Source: C-114 sp963719285
GTDB taxonomy: Bacteria; Chloroflexota; Limnocylindria; Limnocylindrales; CSP1-4
Reading direction: 5' to 3'
Length of the DNA: 64,000 nucleotides
Assembly (NCBI GenBank): GCA_963719285.1
Contig: CAVRBO010000004.1
Location: 434,001 to 498,000 of the forward strand
The position numbers and the translations under genes are program-made. The notes beneath the pieces were generated by a model. The model ran no database searches. It saw nothing but the letters and a program-made list of their open reading frames with translations, and was not told the DNA's origin. Shown here one piece after another: positions 1 through 8,840 of the stretch (positions within the stretch are counted from its first letter, which is position 1; every line of letters begins with the position of its first letter).

Positions 1-470
1 CAGATCCAAGCGGCATGGTGACAATCAACCCAGGACAGAACCTTAACCCAGCACTCCAAGCCTATTGCGAGTCCTCCGCACGCCACCAGACGATTTGCGG
101 CCTAGCGCAATACGCACGCACTCTCGCGGAACGTCGGATGTTTGACCTCTGGCCACGTCTCCAAAACCCAAGCCGGCAGAACCCAAGCTGGGACGGTGGC
201 AAGGCTGACGCGTTCCGCCATTGTTGTTGGAATGCCATGATGGTTCACTTGATTGGCGTCAAGAACGCGAAACACATAGCGGACGACTTGTACGAACTTC
301 AGGAGCCGATCACGTCGAGGAACACGCAAAGGATGCGAGACATGGACCTCTCGAACAACGCTATGGGACGCTATTTGGGTCAGAACATTCCCACCGTGTG
401 GAACATATTCACCGTCTTTGGTGCCGAGGTCTATCGCTCGAAGAAGACTACGCCGCAGAGTTCAATCTGA
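1..470 (+). CDS. C-terminal end of an RHS protein with a DUF6973-like toxin tip (5' end outside window)
   Basis: Translation in this frame opens at position 3 with Asp-Pro-Ser-Gly, the motif that ends the RHS core before the variable tip, so this is the tail of a larger RHS protein and not a separate gene starting at the ATG at 15. The tip of about 150 residues carries DAFRHCCWNAMM and MDLSNNAMGRYL, the DAxRHxxW and MDLxNNxxGR signatures I associate with DUF6973, a domain often found at RHS tips. The enzymatic activity is not known to me. By family logic the RHS shell encloses and releases the tip into a competitor. A lipoprotein gene starts 67 bp downstream and is the best immunity candidate. 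Family naming is from memory of the motif; the RHS boundary is seen directly. Confidence 0.75.
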   Translation, partial: DPSGMVTINPGQNLNPALQAYCESSARHQTICGLAQYARTLAERRMFDLWPRLQNPSRQNPSWDGGKADAFRHCCWNAMMVHLIGVKNAKHIADDLYELQEPITSRNTQRMRDMDLSNNAMGRYLGQNIPTVWNIFTVFGAEVYRSKKTTPQSSI

Positions 471-537
471 TCGCAGGAGGATGCTGGGCCTTCTTGAAGA
501 TGGGCATTCTGAAGTACGCCCACAAGTGACCGTCGTT

Positions 538-1077
538 GTGAAAGGGGTCCTATCCAGGCTTGCTCTGATCCTGGCACTGGCGGCCGCGCTCGCGTCGTGC
601 GCGAATCGGATAGCGCCTGAGGACCCGACCGGTTTTATTCAACGACTTGAAGCTGCCGGCCCAGAGATCGCGCTCACCGACGTGCTCCCGGGTGGCTGGG
701 AACGCCTCGTCGTATTTGGCCCCTACCTTGACGCCGCCACGGTGCGAGCAACGTTGTGCTTCGATTGGTCCAGCGCTAGTGATCTCTCAGAGGCTCTCGC
801 CGGCGAAGACCGCTACGCGTTGGTCCTCTTGGACAAGGGTGCTGTAACCGAGTGGATGATCTTCCGGAGCGATGCTAGCCATTCGCCTGTCGTTATCTTC
901 CAACCTCCATTTCCAATTACCCTCTCGAGAAGCAGCGCGGTCTTCGGCGTCGACTCGATAGGAGATGAACTGACACTCCGCCCAGCCAAGCCGCTGGACG
1001 CGGTTACTTGCCCCCCTAGGGGCGCCGTCAATCACACGGTCAGGGTCGTCGTGCCACCATTCTTCCATAGTGTGTGA
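538..1077 (+). CDS. Lipoprotein, candidate immunity protein for the upstream RHS tip
   Basis: The GTG at 538 gives a compact lipoprotein signal peptide: a basic start (VKGVLSR), a Leu/Ala-rich core and the lipobox LASC at about residue 20. In-frame GTG 526 and ATG 481 are alternatives, but they put the signal peptide far inside the protein. The mature part of about 160 residues includes WERLVVFGPY and CFDW and has no enzyme motif I recognise. It lies directly behind the DUF6973-type tip on the same strand, the usual place of an immunity gene. A surface-anchored immunity protein would imply that the toxin acts outside the cytoplasm or must be intercepted at the membrane. That role is inferred from position only. 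Confidence 0.65.
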   Translation: MKGVLSRLALILALAAALASCANRIAPEDPTGFIQRLEAAGPEIALTDVLPGGWERLVVFGPYLDAATVRATLCFDWSSASDLSEALAGEDRYALVLLDKGAVTEWMIFRSDASHSPVVIFQPPFPITLSRSSAVFGVDSIGDELTLRPAKPLDAVTCPPRGAVNHTVRVVVPPFFHSV

Positions 1078-1503
1078 GCCCCCGACCGGTACCGCCCGAA
1101 CCGGGAAGTGGACGAATACAACCGCTGGCATGGCGCTATGCGGCCCACGCCTAAGCCCCCGGGGCTGTTGCCGCTGCCAATCGTCCGGCTCTGCACGGTC
1201 TGGGACTCGCGCCACGTTCTGCGGGGCAGGGTCTACCTGGGAGGCAGACGATCGAGTCTCTTCGTTCAACCGTAGGTGGCGCACCTCCCGGTAGCCGAAG
1301 CCCCACCGGCCGGCGGAAGTAGCGAAGCCGACGTGGGAGGGCGCGGGAAAGTGCCGACAATCCGTGTCTCTCTTGACACCAACTCCCGGTGAGCAGATAG
1401 TCGACGACAGGAAGCGCCGCACCCTTGGGGTGGGGAATCCGAGCCGTTGTGGGGGGCATGAAGGATGCGCGTGGACCGGGCAGCAGGGTCTTGGGCGTCC
1501 AGG
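1078..1503. other. Gap without a convincing gene
   Basis: No ORF here has protein-like composition or a ribosome binding site; the open frames on both strands are arginine- and proline-rich shadows. I see no repeat or RNA gene. It may hold the promoter for the secreted-protein gene that follows. Confidence 0.5.
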
Positions 1504-2250
1504 ATGCGCGGGAGATGGGTGCGCCTACTCCGCATCGCGACGGGAATCGCAATTGCAGCGAGCGTGGTGCAAGCAGGCGGACCCGGCTTCGCGAGGGCTG
1601 CCGGAAACTGCGGGACCGATAAGGCCCTGTTTGCGGGATGGTGGTCATCGCCGCAACTCACTGGAAATGAGCCGGAGGGTGTCTCGGCCGTTCTAACGTA
1701 CCGATCAGCAGCGTCGTGTCAATCTGTCGGTGGGGGCCACGATGCGAGCTACTCGGGGTGGGTCATGGTTCAAGGCAACGGTGTTAACAACAAGTATGCT
1801 CAGTCAGGGTTCGAATTTAACGGCAATCCGCTCGACTGCATCCGTCACTTTGCCCAGTATCAGAACGGGGCAGCGGGTGACAGCCACATTGGATCATGCG
1901 TCAGTGCGGGTGAGGTCCATACCCCCGCCGTGAAATTCATCGCCGTCGGAAGCAGTACTCAGATGTGGATTGACACGACCCTCTTCTTGACAATGAATGC
2001 GTGCAGTTGCGCATGGCCACGTCCTTTGATCGCCAACTACAGTGGCGAGGTTCACAACGTCAACGGGGATGTCCCAGGCCTCGCAGCGAGCAAGACGGAT
2101 TGGGGCACCATGAAGATCGAGTACTTCAGTGACGACACCTGGCACGGGACATGCGGGACGATCACACTCAAGAACGAGACACCAGCCGGCCGCTATGCTG
2201 CCGACGCGCCAGCCTGCAACCACGTTCGATCGTGGACTGCGCAACCATGA
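1504..2250 (+). CDS. Secreted cysteine-containing protein of unknown function
   Basis: The ATG at 1504 is chosen because it begins a clean Sec signal peptide: MRGRWVRLLRI, then a hydrophobic stretch, then an Ala-x-Ala-type cleavage region near FARAAGNC. The frame also opens at 1465, but that adds an unneeded leader. The mature protein of about 215 residues has several cysteines, likely disulfide-bonded, and aromatic and asparagine-rich stretches such as GWVMVQGNGVNNKYAQSGF. I do not recognise the family. Its stop overlaps the start of the next lipoprotein gene by four bases, so the two are very likely translated together. Because it lies between two toxin tips it could be an exported effector with its own lipoprotein partner, but that is speculation. 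Confidence 0.7.
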   Translation: MRGRWVRLLRIATGIAIAASVVQAGGPGFARAAGNCGTDKALFAGWWSSPQLTGNEPEGVSAVLTYRSAASCQSVGGGHDASYSGWVMVQGNGVNNKYAQSGFEFNGNPLDCIRHFAQYQNGAAGDSHIGSCVSAGEVHTPAVKFIAVGSSTQMWIDTTLFLTMNACSCAWPRPLIANYSGEVHNVNGDVPGLAASKTDWGTMKIEYFSDDTWHGTCGTITLKNETPAGRYAADAPACNHVRSWTAQP

Positions 2251-2720
2251 GGCCCAGGACTACCAGGCTGCTCCTCGCGATACTGCTCCTCGTAACATCT
2301 GGTTGTGAGACGGCCTCCACTGGACCCGTGCAAGGTACGCCCCTCGAAGCCGAGTGGGTGATTCCGGAGGCAGGCATCACGCTGTCTCCCCCGGGCCAGA
2401 ATACAGCGCTAATCTCGGCGGACAACGCGTTCGATCTGTGCCGCAAGCACGTTGCCGACTGCGATCAAGGCTCCCCAACCTCAGTCCAACTGGCCCTCAT
2501 GGCCGATACGAGCTCGAACATCGTAGCGAAGGGAACGCTGGTTTGGGTCTTCAGCTGGCTCGGATCCAACTCCTGCCTGTCGTTTAACAACGGCAATGCG
2601 GGAGCGTCATCCGACCTGGAGGCTACGCCGGTTCTTACGCCGACCGTCTGCGACAAGCTGGCATTCGTGGATGCAAGGACGGACACCTACTACTTCACGA
2701 ATGAGGTCCTGCGACACTAG
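2247..2720 (+). CDS. Lipoprotein translationally coupled to the secreted protein
   Basis: The ATG at 2247 overlaps the TGA of the previous gene in an ATGA junction, which decides the start over the upstream in-frame ATG at 2151. The product of 157 residues begins MRPRTTRLLLAILLLVTSGC, a textbook lipoprotein signal with lipobox TSGC. The remainder is Ser/Thr-rich with paired cysteines and no known domain. The layout (secreted protein, then coupled lipoprotein) parallels the tip-lipoprotein layout at both ends of this region, so an immunity or chaperone role is possible. Confidence 0.65.
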   Translation: MRPRTTRLLLAILLLVTSGCETASTGPVQGTPLEAEWVIPEAGITLSPPGQNTALISADNAFDLCRKHVADCDQGSPTSVQLALMADTSSNIVAKGTLVWVFSWLGSNSCLSFNNGNAGASSDLEATPVLTPTVCDKLAFVDARTDTYYFTNEVLRH

Positions 2721-2974
2721 CACCTGGCATCGGCGCAGCGCACGCCTGGTGAAACAGCCAAGGCTGTCCAACGCATCCGCGCTTGCCGGCGGCATGACGT
2801 TCCGCTCCTAGTCGCGTCGGCCGCATGGACTCCGCAGTGAGCGACGTTGAATCTACCTGAGGGCTATCGGCTCGAATTCAGCGCCTGCATGCGACCAACG
2901 CCGCTCGCCGTCGATATCGTCGCAGCGGCCATCCGCACTCCTTCAGAGATAGTGACCGTAGCCTCGATGGCTGA

Positions 2975-3481
2975 GGTACCCGACCGTCTCGGAGATCAGA
3001 TGCACCGCCTCCTGGCGGCGGCCGGCCGCCGACGGACCACAAGGAGGTTCCGGACTTTGAACTCACCGGCCCAGGCATCGCTGTCACCGGGGCACGAGCG
3101 GCACAGCTTGAGGCCGAAATCGGTACTGCTGGGGAGACAGCGGAAGAGGAGCTCGCTGCGATCGGCTTTAGTCGAGCTCCCAATCTGGCTCTGGGCCCAA
3201 CCACAGGGCGCGAAGGACAGGAATTGCTTGCTCCTTTTGCAAGAGATCTTGGCGCTCTAACCTATGAGGACTTCGACTTCCCATCGCGCGGTCCAAGTTG
3301 GAGCGACGTTAAGAACATGATTGATACAGTCGTCGGACAAGGCGGTCGCCTGCAGTTCAATCTCGCCGGGCTAACGGGTCCCTCCACTGGAGGGTGGACT
3401 GAGCAGGAGCTCGCGTATGTTTGCTCGAGCCCGTTGCTTCTCTCCGCCACCACGTTCTATGGAGGCCCAGCACCATGCTGA
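2975..3481 (+). pseudogene. Orphan polymorphic-toxin tip without start codon
   Basis: This frame is open from a stop at 2972 to the TGA at 3479-3481 and reads like protein throughout: a linker with GPGIAVTG, then GREGQELLAPFARDLG, then WSDVKNMIDTVVGQGGRLQFNLAG, ending near ATTFYGG. There is no ATG, GTG or TTG before the TTG at 3224, which would remove half of it. The pattern of a helix, WxxVKxxID, then GGxxxFNL resembles C-terminal tips I have seen on RHS and other polymorphic toxins, but I cannot name the family. It is best explained as a displaced tip cassette that has lost its RHS carrier. The downstream ORF overlaps it by seven bases. Confidence 0.5.
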
Positions 3482-3843
3482 GCGATAAATCCTTCTGCAG
3501 GGCACTCAGGCGGACATTTCGGGTTGGTCCGAGCGGATACTTGGTCGTGGTGAAGTGGGTCGAGTGGAAGGATCTCCGCCGGCGCACATCAATACCGACG
3601 GCCACGATGGCGGCCAAGCAATTCAAGACGGCTGTGCTCGCAAGCACGCGGGAGTGGGTTGAGGCGAGGTATCTCTCCGACGCCCACCTAGAGATGACGC
3701 TGCGGACATTCGCACTGATATCGTCGCGACGATCTCACATCGATAGAGCAGTTCGCATTCATAGACTCTCGTGCAACGCGGGCCTGATCACTATGAATGC
3801 GGTTCCTGTATCAGTCGACTTGGCGAATTACGATAACGAGTAA
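3475..3843 (+). CDS. Small hypothetical ORF behind the orphan tip
   Basis: The ATG at 3475 lies inside the last codons of the orphan tip, an overlap typical of toxin-immunity pairs. The 122-residue product is basic and arginine-rich in its first half, and no domain is recognisable. Another frame in the same interval also looks partly protein-like (around SPPAHINTDGHDG), so this may be a frameshifted remnant rather than an intact gene. Position is the only argument for an immunity role. Confidence 0.3.
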   Translation: MLSDKSFCRALRRTFRVGPSGYLVVVKWVEWKDLRRRTSIPTATMAAKQFKTAVLASTREWVEARYLSDAHLEMTLRTFALISSRRSHIDRAVRIHRLSCNAGLITMNAVPVSVDLANYDNE

Positions 3844-4629
3844 GCTGCGCTCAATCGTGTCGAACGGCTTCTGCTCAAGGGTGAGAGCAAAGTGCCGCAG
3901 GAACTAGATGGCGCCCGAGCGAACAGAATGGTGCCTCGATCAACGCTTCTAACAGCGGGCTCGCGGAGCTCAGCATTCGATGAGGTCTCTCATCTGTCGC
4001 GTGGTGTCTGGCCGTCGATTGTGTTCGGCTCGTAGGTACCTCTACGCGCGCGCAGTCATTCACGTTGATTCCTACTGTGATAATTGAGCGGCTACGTCTC
4101 TCAGTTCATAGTGTCGTCAAGAGCACATCACGAAGGGCAAGAGAGGGGAAGAAGGGGCGAGGATTAGCGGTTAGGATCTCGGAGGATCAAGACGGCAAGT
4201 CAGCGACCTGTTACGGCTATCAGAAACCGCCAACGGTCTTCGTCGGCCGCCAAGCCTGCGATCTCGTGCGTCTTCCAGAGAGCGATCGGGGGTTGTCAGC
4301 GCTTGGCTGGTCGTCGTCTTGAGCAGCCAAGCGCGGCAGACAACCGCCTATTCGCGACCGGCACCACGGAGCGCGGCAAGTGGACAAATCATCGATTGAC
4401 TCTACGAGGCGGCGCGTCTCACCACGGGATCGTTAGCCAGGGCGATATTCCACAAATACGTATCGTGGTGCGTCAGGACCAACGCTATGAGATACAAGCG
4501 CGCGCGCCAGCGCTGATCTGAAACAGACAGCTGGCGGAAGACGGCAGGCGTCTCCTGGCGCAACACACGCTCCTTAGCGGATCTTGAACGCGCTGGTCCT
4601 CTGACAGATCCACGCGACGCGTTCGCAGG
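3844..4629. other. Gene-poor stretch, probably decayed
   Basis: Short frames at 3875-4063, 4065-4322 and 4303-4521 do not resemble proteins and lack ribosome binding sites. Base composition is lower in GC than the chromosomal part of the window. I find no repeat, RNA gene or clear promoter. Confidence 0.4.
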
Positions 4630-4870
4630 CGGCGATCAGCCACGGCGCATCTCGGCGAGCGCGAGGGCGTCCGCAGCCCGTCGACCGAGCGTATCGGACG
4701 TTGTTGCGCATACCGAGCGTCGGGGCGGTCGATGAGTGGCCGGAGAACCAGCGGAGCTCATCGAGGCAGAAGCAGTTGTTGATGAGCAATGTCGCAGTGC
4801 CATGGCGGATCCGGTGCGACCCGAAGCTGCGCAGCGTCCGCCACCGGCGCGGTAGCGGCGGGTGAGCATG
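4630..4870 (-). pseudogene. Tyrosine recombinase/integrase C-terminal fragment
   Basis: On the minus strand the fragment reads FGSHRIRHGTATLLIN, then LDELRWFSGHSSTAPT, and in a neighbouring frame LGRRAADALA. These match the end of phage-type integrases: the HxxR box (HRIR), the GHSS box with its histidine, and a YAR tyrosine region that is now spread over two frames. The N-terminal catalytic arginine region is missing and at least one frameshift is present, so it cannot work. It lies just outside the left end of the IS21-like element and may be the former integrase of the toxin-cargo element. Confidence 0.6.
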
Positions 4871-4959
4871 AGCTATACGGCGTCGGTGAGGAGAAGCTGA
4901 AGCGTGCTCTCGAGGCGGCTGAAGGGGAGAGCACGCAGCTGTAGACCGGCGACCTCTCC

Positions 4960-5009
4960 TGTGGGTGTGCACGAAAGATGCAGAGAGATCGCCACGAAAA
5001 GTGCAGAGG
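4960..5009 (+). repeat. Left terminal inverted repeat of the IS21-like element
   Basis: It begins TGTGGGTGTGCACGAAAG and ends CACGAAAAGTGCAGAGG. It aligns without gaps to the reverse complement of 6947-6996, with eight mismatches. Confidence 0.85.
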
Positions 5010-5049
5010 CGAACGAGGTCAGCGGAGCATAGCGGCGGCCTCCCTGGCT

Positions 5050-5812
5050 GAGGTGAGGGACGTGGGCCCGCATGCGGTAGCTGGCCCTTGATGTTGACCA
5101 CCGTGGCGTGGTGCAGGAGTCGGTCGAGGATGGCCGAGGCGACCACCTGGTCGGCGAACACCTGGCCCCAGTCGCCGAAGCCCCGGTTGGAGGTCAGCAC
5201 GATCGAGCCGCGCTCATAGCGGCGGGACACGACCTGGAAGATCCAGTGGGCGGAGGTCGCGTCCATGGGCAGGTAGCCGAGCTCGTCGATGACCAGGACC
5301 GAGGGCCCGGTGTAGGTGCGCATCTTGGCTGACCAGTTGCCCTCGAGATGGGCCGCCTAGAGGGCGGCCACGAGATCGGCGGCGGTCGTGAAGTAGGTGC
5401 GATAGCCGGCCTCGGTGGCGGCGATGCCGAGGGCGATGGCGATGTGGATCTTGCCCACGCCCGGCGGTCCCAGGAAGAGGGCGTTGCGACGCTCCTCCAC
5501 GAAGCGCAGCGTGGACAGCTCGGCGATGACGGCCCGGTCGATGGAGGGCTGGAAGTCGAACTCGAACTCGCCAGGCGCTTGTCAGCGGGTAGTGGGCGAA
5601 GCGCAGGCGGCCCGACAGCCGGCGGGCCGCGGTGGCCTCGACCTCGGCCGCCAGGAGGCGCTCCAGGACCTCGACCGGCGCCGACGGCCTCGGCCTTGCC
5701 CGCTCGAGCTCGGCGGCCAGGCGCTCGGACGCTGTGGAAGCCCGAGGTAGGCCAGGTGTTCGCGCGTCCGGGCATAGGCGGTGGCCGCCCGCGACTCGGT
5801 GGCGCTGCTCAT
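5050..5812 (-). pseudogene. istB: istB, AAA+ ATPase of the IS21-like element, broken
   Basis: IstB is the ATPase helper that activates the IstA transposase. The start ATG at 5812 (MSSATESRAATAYARTREHL) overlaps the istA stop in an ATGA junction. Recognisable parts are the N-terminal YLGLP region, Walker A GPPGVGK followed by Ile where Thr is usual, Walker B VLVIDELGYLPMD, and the LTSNRGFGDWG and VVNIKGQSYRMR segments near the end. They lie in three different frames, and an in-frame TAG occurs around 5357, so the gene is dead. The normal family length is about 250 residues, which fits the interval. Confidence 0.8.
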
Positions 5813-6843
5813 CGGACCAGCTCGGCATACGCCGCCAGCGGTCGGACCTCGACCGCCTCGCCCACGACCGCGAGGGGCGCCGGTCGTGGCCGGCAGGGGC
5901 ACCGGGACGAGCGTCTCGAGACCCTCGCCTGCGCGAGGACGCGGCGGTACGGGCATCAGCAGCGGCCGTTCCTCGGCCCAGGCCTCGCCGACGATCCGCT
6001 GCGTGGTCCGGTGGCGGCGGGTGGCGACCACCTCGGTGGCCCAGCGCCTGCCTGTGCGTCGTACCAGGCGAGCGTCGGCCGCTCCGGGAACACCTGCCCG
6101 CGAGCCAGGCCAGGAAGTCCTCCTTGACCTCCCGGATGATCCGCTCGACCTTGCCCTTGGTCTTGGCCCGGTACGGACGGCAGGCACGCGGCCGGGTGCC
6201 CAGCAGCGCCGCGGTGTCGAGCCACTCGGGGGCGTAGATGGGCCAGCCGTCGGCACGGCTGCCGTTCATCAGCGCGGTGTCGCGGTCGGTCAGGAACTCC
6301 GCGGTCGCGCCACCCAGGTCGTCGACGCAGCGCACGATGGCGCGCAGGGTGGTGGGCCTCGTCTTGTCGGTGGCGAAGCGGAACGCGAGCATCCGGGCGA
6401 AGCCCAGGATGGCCACGAAGGCGTGCAGCTCGGCGGCTGCCGTCGCCGAGCGGCCAGATCCCGCAGTCGGTCCAGTCGCCCTGGGTCTGGATACCGGGTC
6501 CGTCTCGAAGCGGATCTCGGGCTCGGCCTCTCGCGGGCCGCGCGCGACGATCCGGCGCCGCAGGCTGGTATAGCTGCCGGCATAGCCGTAGCCCTCGCGG
6601 AGCTCGCGCAGCAGCACCGTCGCCCGCAGGTCGGGACAGGCCGCGAGACGGCGCTCGACGTGGGCCAGCTGCGCGGCCGTGAGCTCGGCCGGCTTGGCGC
6701 GGGCCGGATAGGGGGGTGGCCGCCTGCGAGGCATAGCGCCGGGCCGTCCGCCAGTTGAACCCGAACTCGCGGGCGAGGGCGGCGATCGACCAGCCGTGGC
6801 GGTGGAGCACGTGCAGTTCCATCCAGGTGTCCTCAGACTGCAA
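5809..6843 (-). pseudogene. istA: istA, IS21-family transposase, broken
   Basis: The likely start is the TTG at 6843, six bases after AGGAGG. The N-terminal helix-turn-helix reads WSIAALAREFGFNWRTARRY. The DDE integrase core reads ELHAFVAILGFARMLAF, FLTDRDTALM and KGKVERIIREVKEDFLAWL, the last carrying the catalytic glutamate region. The C-terminus ends AAYAELVR. These pieces occupy different frames, so at least three indels have accumulated. The stop overlaps the istB start. The arrangement and the motifs make the family assignment firm, although the gene cannot give a full product. Confidence 0.8.
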
Positions 6844-6924
6844 CTCGTCCCTCCTGTCCACGGTTCCGTGCTCAGCAGCCCGAGCCTGACAGGGGGGACC
6901 TCGTCGTTTTCGATCCAAACGAAA

Positions 6925-6948
6925 GGCCCTCGGGTCACCCCGAGGGCC
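6925..6948 (-). terminator. Strong hairpin at the promoter-side end of the IS
   Basis: GGCCCTCGGG and its exact complement CCCGAGGGCC form a 10-bp stem with a 4-base loop; on the minus strand the stem is followed by TTTCGTTT. It lies between the right IS end and istA, where it could block transcription entering the transposase genes from outside. Function is inferred from structure and position. Confidence 0.5.
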
Positions 6949-6996
6949 TCTGCACTTTTCGTGCTCAACTCTCTGCAGTTTTCGTGCTCACTCACA
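6947..6996 (-). repeat. Right terminal inverted repeat of the IS21-like element
   Basis: The reverse complement begins TGTGAGTGAGCACGAAAA and ends CACGAAAAGTGCAGAGG, pairing with 4960-5009. The two internal GCACGAAA boxes are about 20 bp apart. Confidence 0.85.
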
Positions 6997-7254
6997 CCCC
7001 GGCGACCGGTCGAGGATGCGAGCGATGAGGGCCGGCCGACCGGCGGAGATAGTCGGCCAGCGCTGTGGGTCGGCCTGGGGGCGATCGCGAGGATCTGGGC
7101 GTTGGCCGGGCGGAAGCGGATGGTGGCGGCGCGAAGTCGATGTGTCGATACGCAGGAGGCGACGGTGGAGTTCGGGCAGCGTGGTGCGCAGGAGCGCGAC
7201 GATCGCTCTATGCCGGAGCGCTAACGGGTGTCTCCCTGACAACCAAGCTCAAGC

Positions 7255-8113
7255 ATGTTGACAACGTCTATGACGGCCAGGCCACGGAACGGCGATATGG
7301 AGACGACTGGGCGGGTCGCCACGACGACAACGTTCGTATATCTCGGTGATGCCATCGCCTCGGAGTCGGTGTCATCCGGAACGACGCGGACCATCGTGAC
7401 CGACGAAACGAACCGCATAGTCAAGGTGACCGTCACCGGGGACGCGAACAGCAACGACAACGCGACGTCCTCGTTGCCTGGAACGGTCACGGTGATGCGT
7501 GGGCCTGTGGCGTCAGAACGCCGATGGCGGCGACCGCCTGGCCAACAGCTACACGTACACCACCGTGGGCGCCCCGACAGACGACGGTCGCCTCGCCGTA
7601 CAGCGATCTCGGCTTCCGCTATCTCTATGTCGGGGCATCGGACGTCCATACCAACAACACCTTCGGCCTCGGCCTGCTGTTCATGGACGCCCGTCACTAC
7701 GCGTCGGAACCGGGCGGTTCTTGCAGCCGGATCCGTCACGTGCCGATGCGGGCCTGTACGGGTATGTGGCTAACAATGCGACCACGCAGGTAGATCCATC
7801 AGGGCTCTGTAATAAACCAAGCAGAGTACGACTACTGTATTTCTTGGTTCAATGTTGCGCTTCGCAGTTATGAGTGCGGGATTGCATGCCTCATCACGGC
7901 CGACGCAGAGAGTTGGCGATGTCGACCTTTCCTCATTCCAAGAGGAATGGCAAATGGGACGCCCTCCGACACTGCATGTGGCAGGCCTGTCTAGAAGTCG
8001 CCCTCGGATGGCGCCTCGCCAAGAAGTTTGGCGATCTTCACGAGGCTATCGACGGAAACCCGTACAATGAGAAGCGAATGGACCTCCACAACAATATCAT
8101 TAGTATAGAATAG
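7255..8113 (+). pseudogene. RHS core end with a second DUF6973-like tip, frameshifted
   Basis: RHS core sequence is readable in pieces: TFVYLGDAIASESV, LWRQNADGG, YSDLGFRYLYVGASDVH, LGLLFMDARHY, GRFLQPDPSRADA, LYGYVANNATTQVDPSG. They fall in at least three frames. After DPSG one frame gives NQAEYDYCISWFNVALRSY, and then another frame gives GKWDALRHCMWQACLE and EKRMDLHNN, the same DAxRHxxW and MDLxNN signatures as the tip at the left edge. The protein stops right after MDLHNN, so the tip end is also lost. An IS and integrase debris lie immediately upstream. I judge it a dead toxin gene. Confidence 0.75.
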
Positions 8114-8224
8114 GGTGGCGGATCGGTGGAACCGCGACCGTCAGGCACTTCCTTTCCCCGTGCCTTAGTGCTCTGTACTCCGATTGGCTTGTTAGGCTCT
8201 CTGAGTTCAGCGGGTCTCGCAGAG

Positions 8225-8587
8225 ATGAGTAGCCGCAGGCCAGCACGATCGAGATGGTTGTCGAGAGGTGGGGAGTTCCTGGCGACCGCCCTCATGGGGC
8301 TGTGCTTGGTGGCCTGCACGCCAACCAAACCCGACCCCGGCGCCGTCGCAGCCGACCGCATCCGCGCCGCACAATCGACAATCGTCCGAGTCGTCAACTA
8401 TCGGCCCGCCAATGCGCTAGATGATGCGACCGTGGATATCTACCTGCGGTCGGGCACTACCCGGGCCCAGGCCCAACAGCTGTGGTGCGCTGTCGTCGCG
8501 CCTGCAGGTAGCGCCGGATTCTCGGTTCAAACGGGCGTTGCAGTCTGGGACGACGCGGGGACTCAGCTCGACGTCGGCGATCAATAG
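8225..8587 (+). CDS. Lipoprotein behind the broken RHS tip, candidate immunity protein
   Basis: The ATG at 8225 is preferred over the in-frame ATG at 8126 because it places a normal lipoprotein signal at the start: basic MSSRRPARSRW, a hydrophobic stretch, and lipobox LVAC followed by TPTKPDPG. The mature part is about 85 residues with no recognised domain. It shows no obvious sequence similarity to the lipoprotein at 538-1077, yet both stand directly behind a DUF6973-type tip, which is the reason to suspect immunity. The gene itself looks intact although its toxin is not. Confidence 0.6.
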   Translation: MSSRRPARSRWLSRGGEFLATALMGLCLVACTPTKPDPGAVAADRIRAAQSTIVRVVNYRPANALDDATVDIYLRSGTTRAQAQQLWCAVVAPAGSAGFSVQTGVAVWDDAGTQLDVGDQ

Positions 8588-8840
8588 TCTCCGTCTGCTC
8601 TCCCATCCGCCACGCAATAGGTTGAGTACGGGTCATCATCGACAGACCGTGTGAGGCTGGGCGAGTGACGACTCTTTCCACCATGGAGGACCGGTGGGCA
8701 AGCTATGTCGATTGCGCAGCGTGGCCGTCAGGGTTGACAGGGACAGCAGCACGCTTGGGAAGGATGCGAGAATGGCACCACCGATCAGGGATTTTGGCAC
8801 ACGAACGACCGAGAGTCGCTCTTGACGGCGAGGCCGCTCC

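Larger units (their letters stand above)
4960..6996 (-). mobile_element. IS21-family insertion sequence, inactivated
   Basis: The element runs TG...CA with 50-bp imperfect inverted ends that match at 42 positions. Each end carries two copies of a short GCACGAAA...GCAGAG box, the multiple terminal repeats typical of IS21. Inside are istA and istB on the minus strand with an ATGA overlap, as in IS21, but both are broken by frameshifts and a stop. A 9-bp sequence (CCGGCGACC) occurs 5 bp outside the left end and 2 bp outside the right end; the unequal spacing makes it a doubtful target duplication. The copy is too damaged to move by itself. Confidence 0.85.

Noticed and set aside
5348..6758. Long plus-strand frames across the IS
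   Set aside because: They are shadows of istA and istB, whose motifs are on the minus strand.
6997..7254. Minus-strand frame 6988-7242 as the N-terminal half of the integrase
   Set aside because: The sequence does not show an integrase core-binding domain and the joined frames do not fit; kept only as a possibility.
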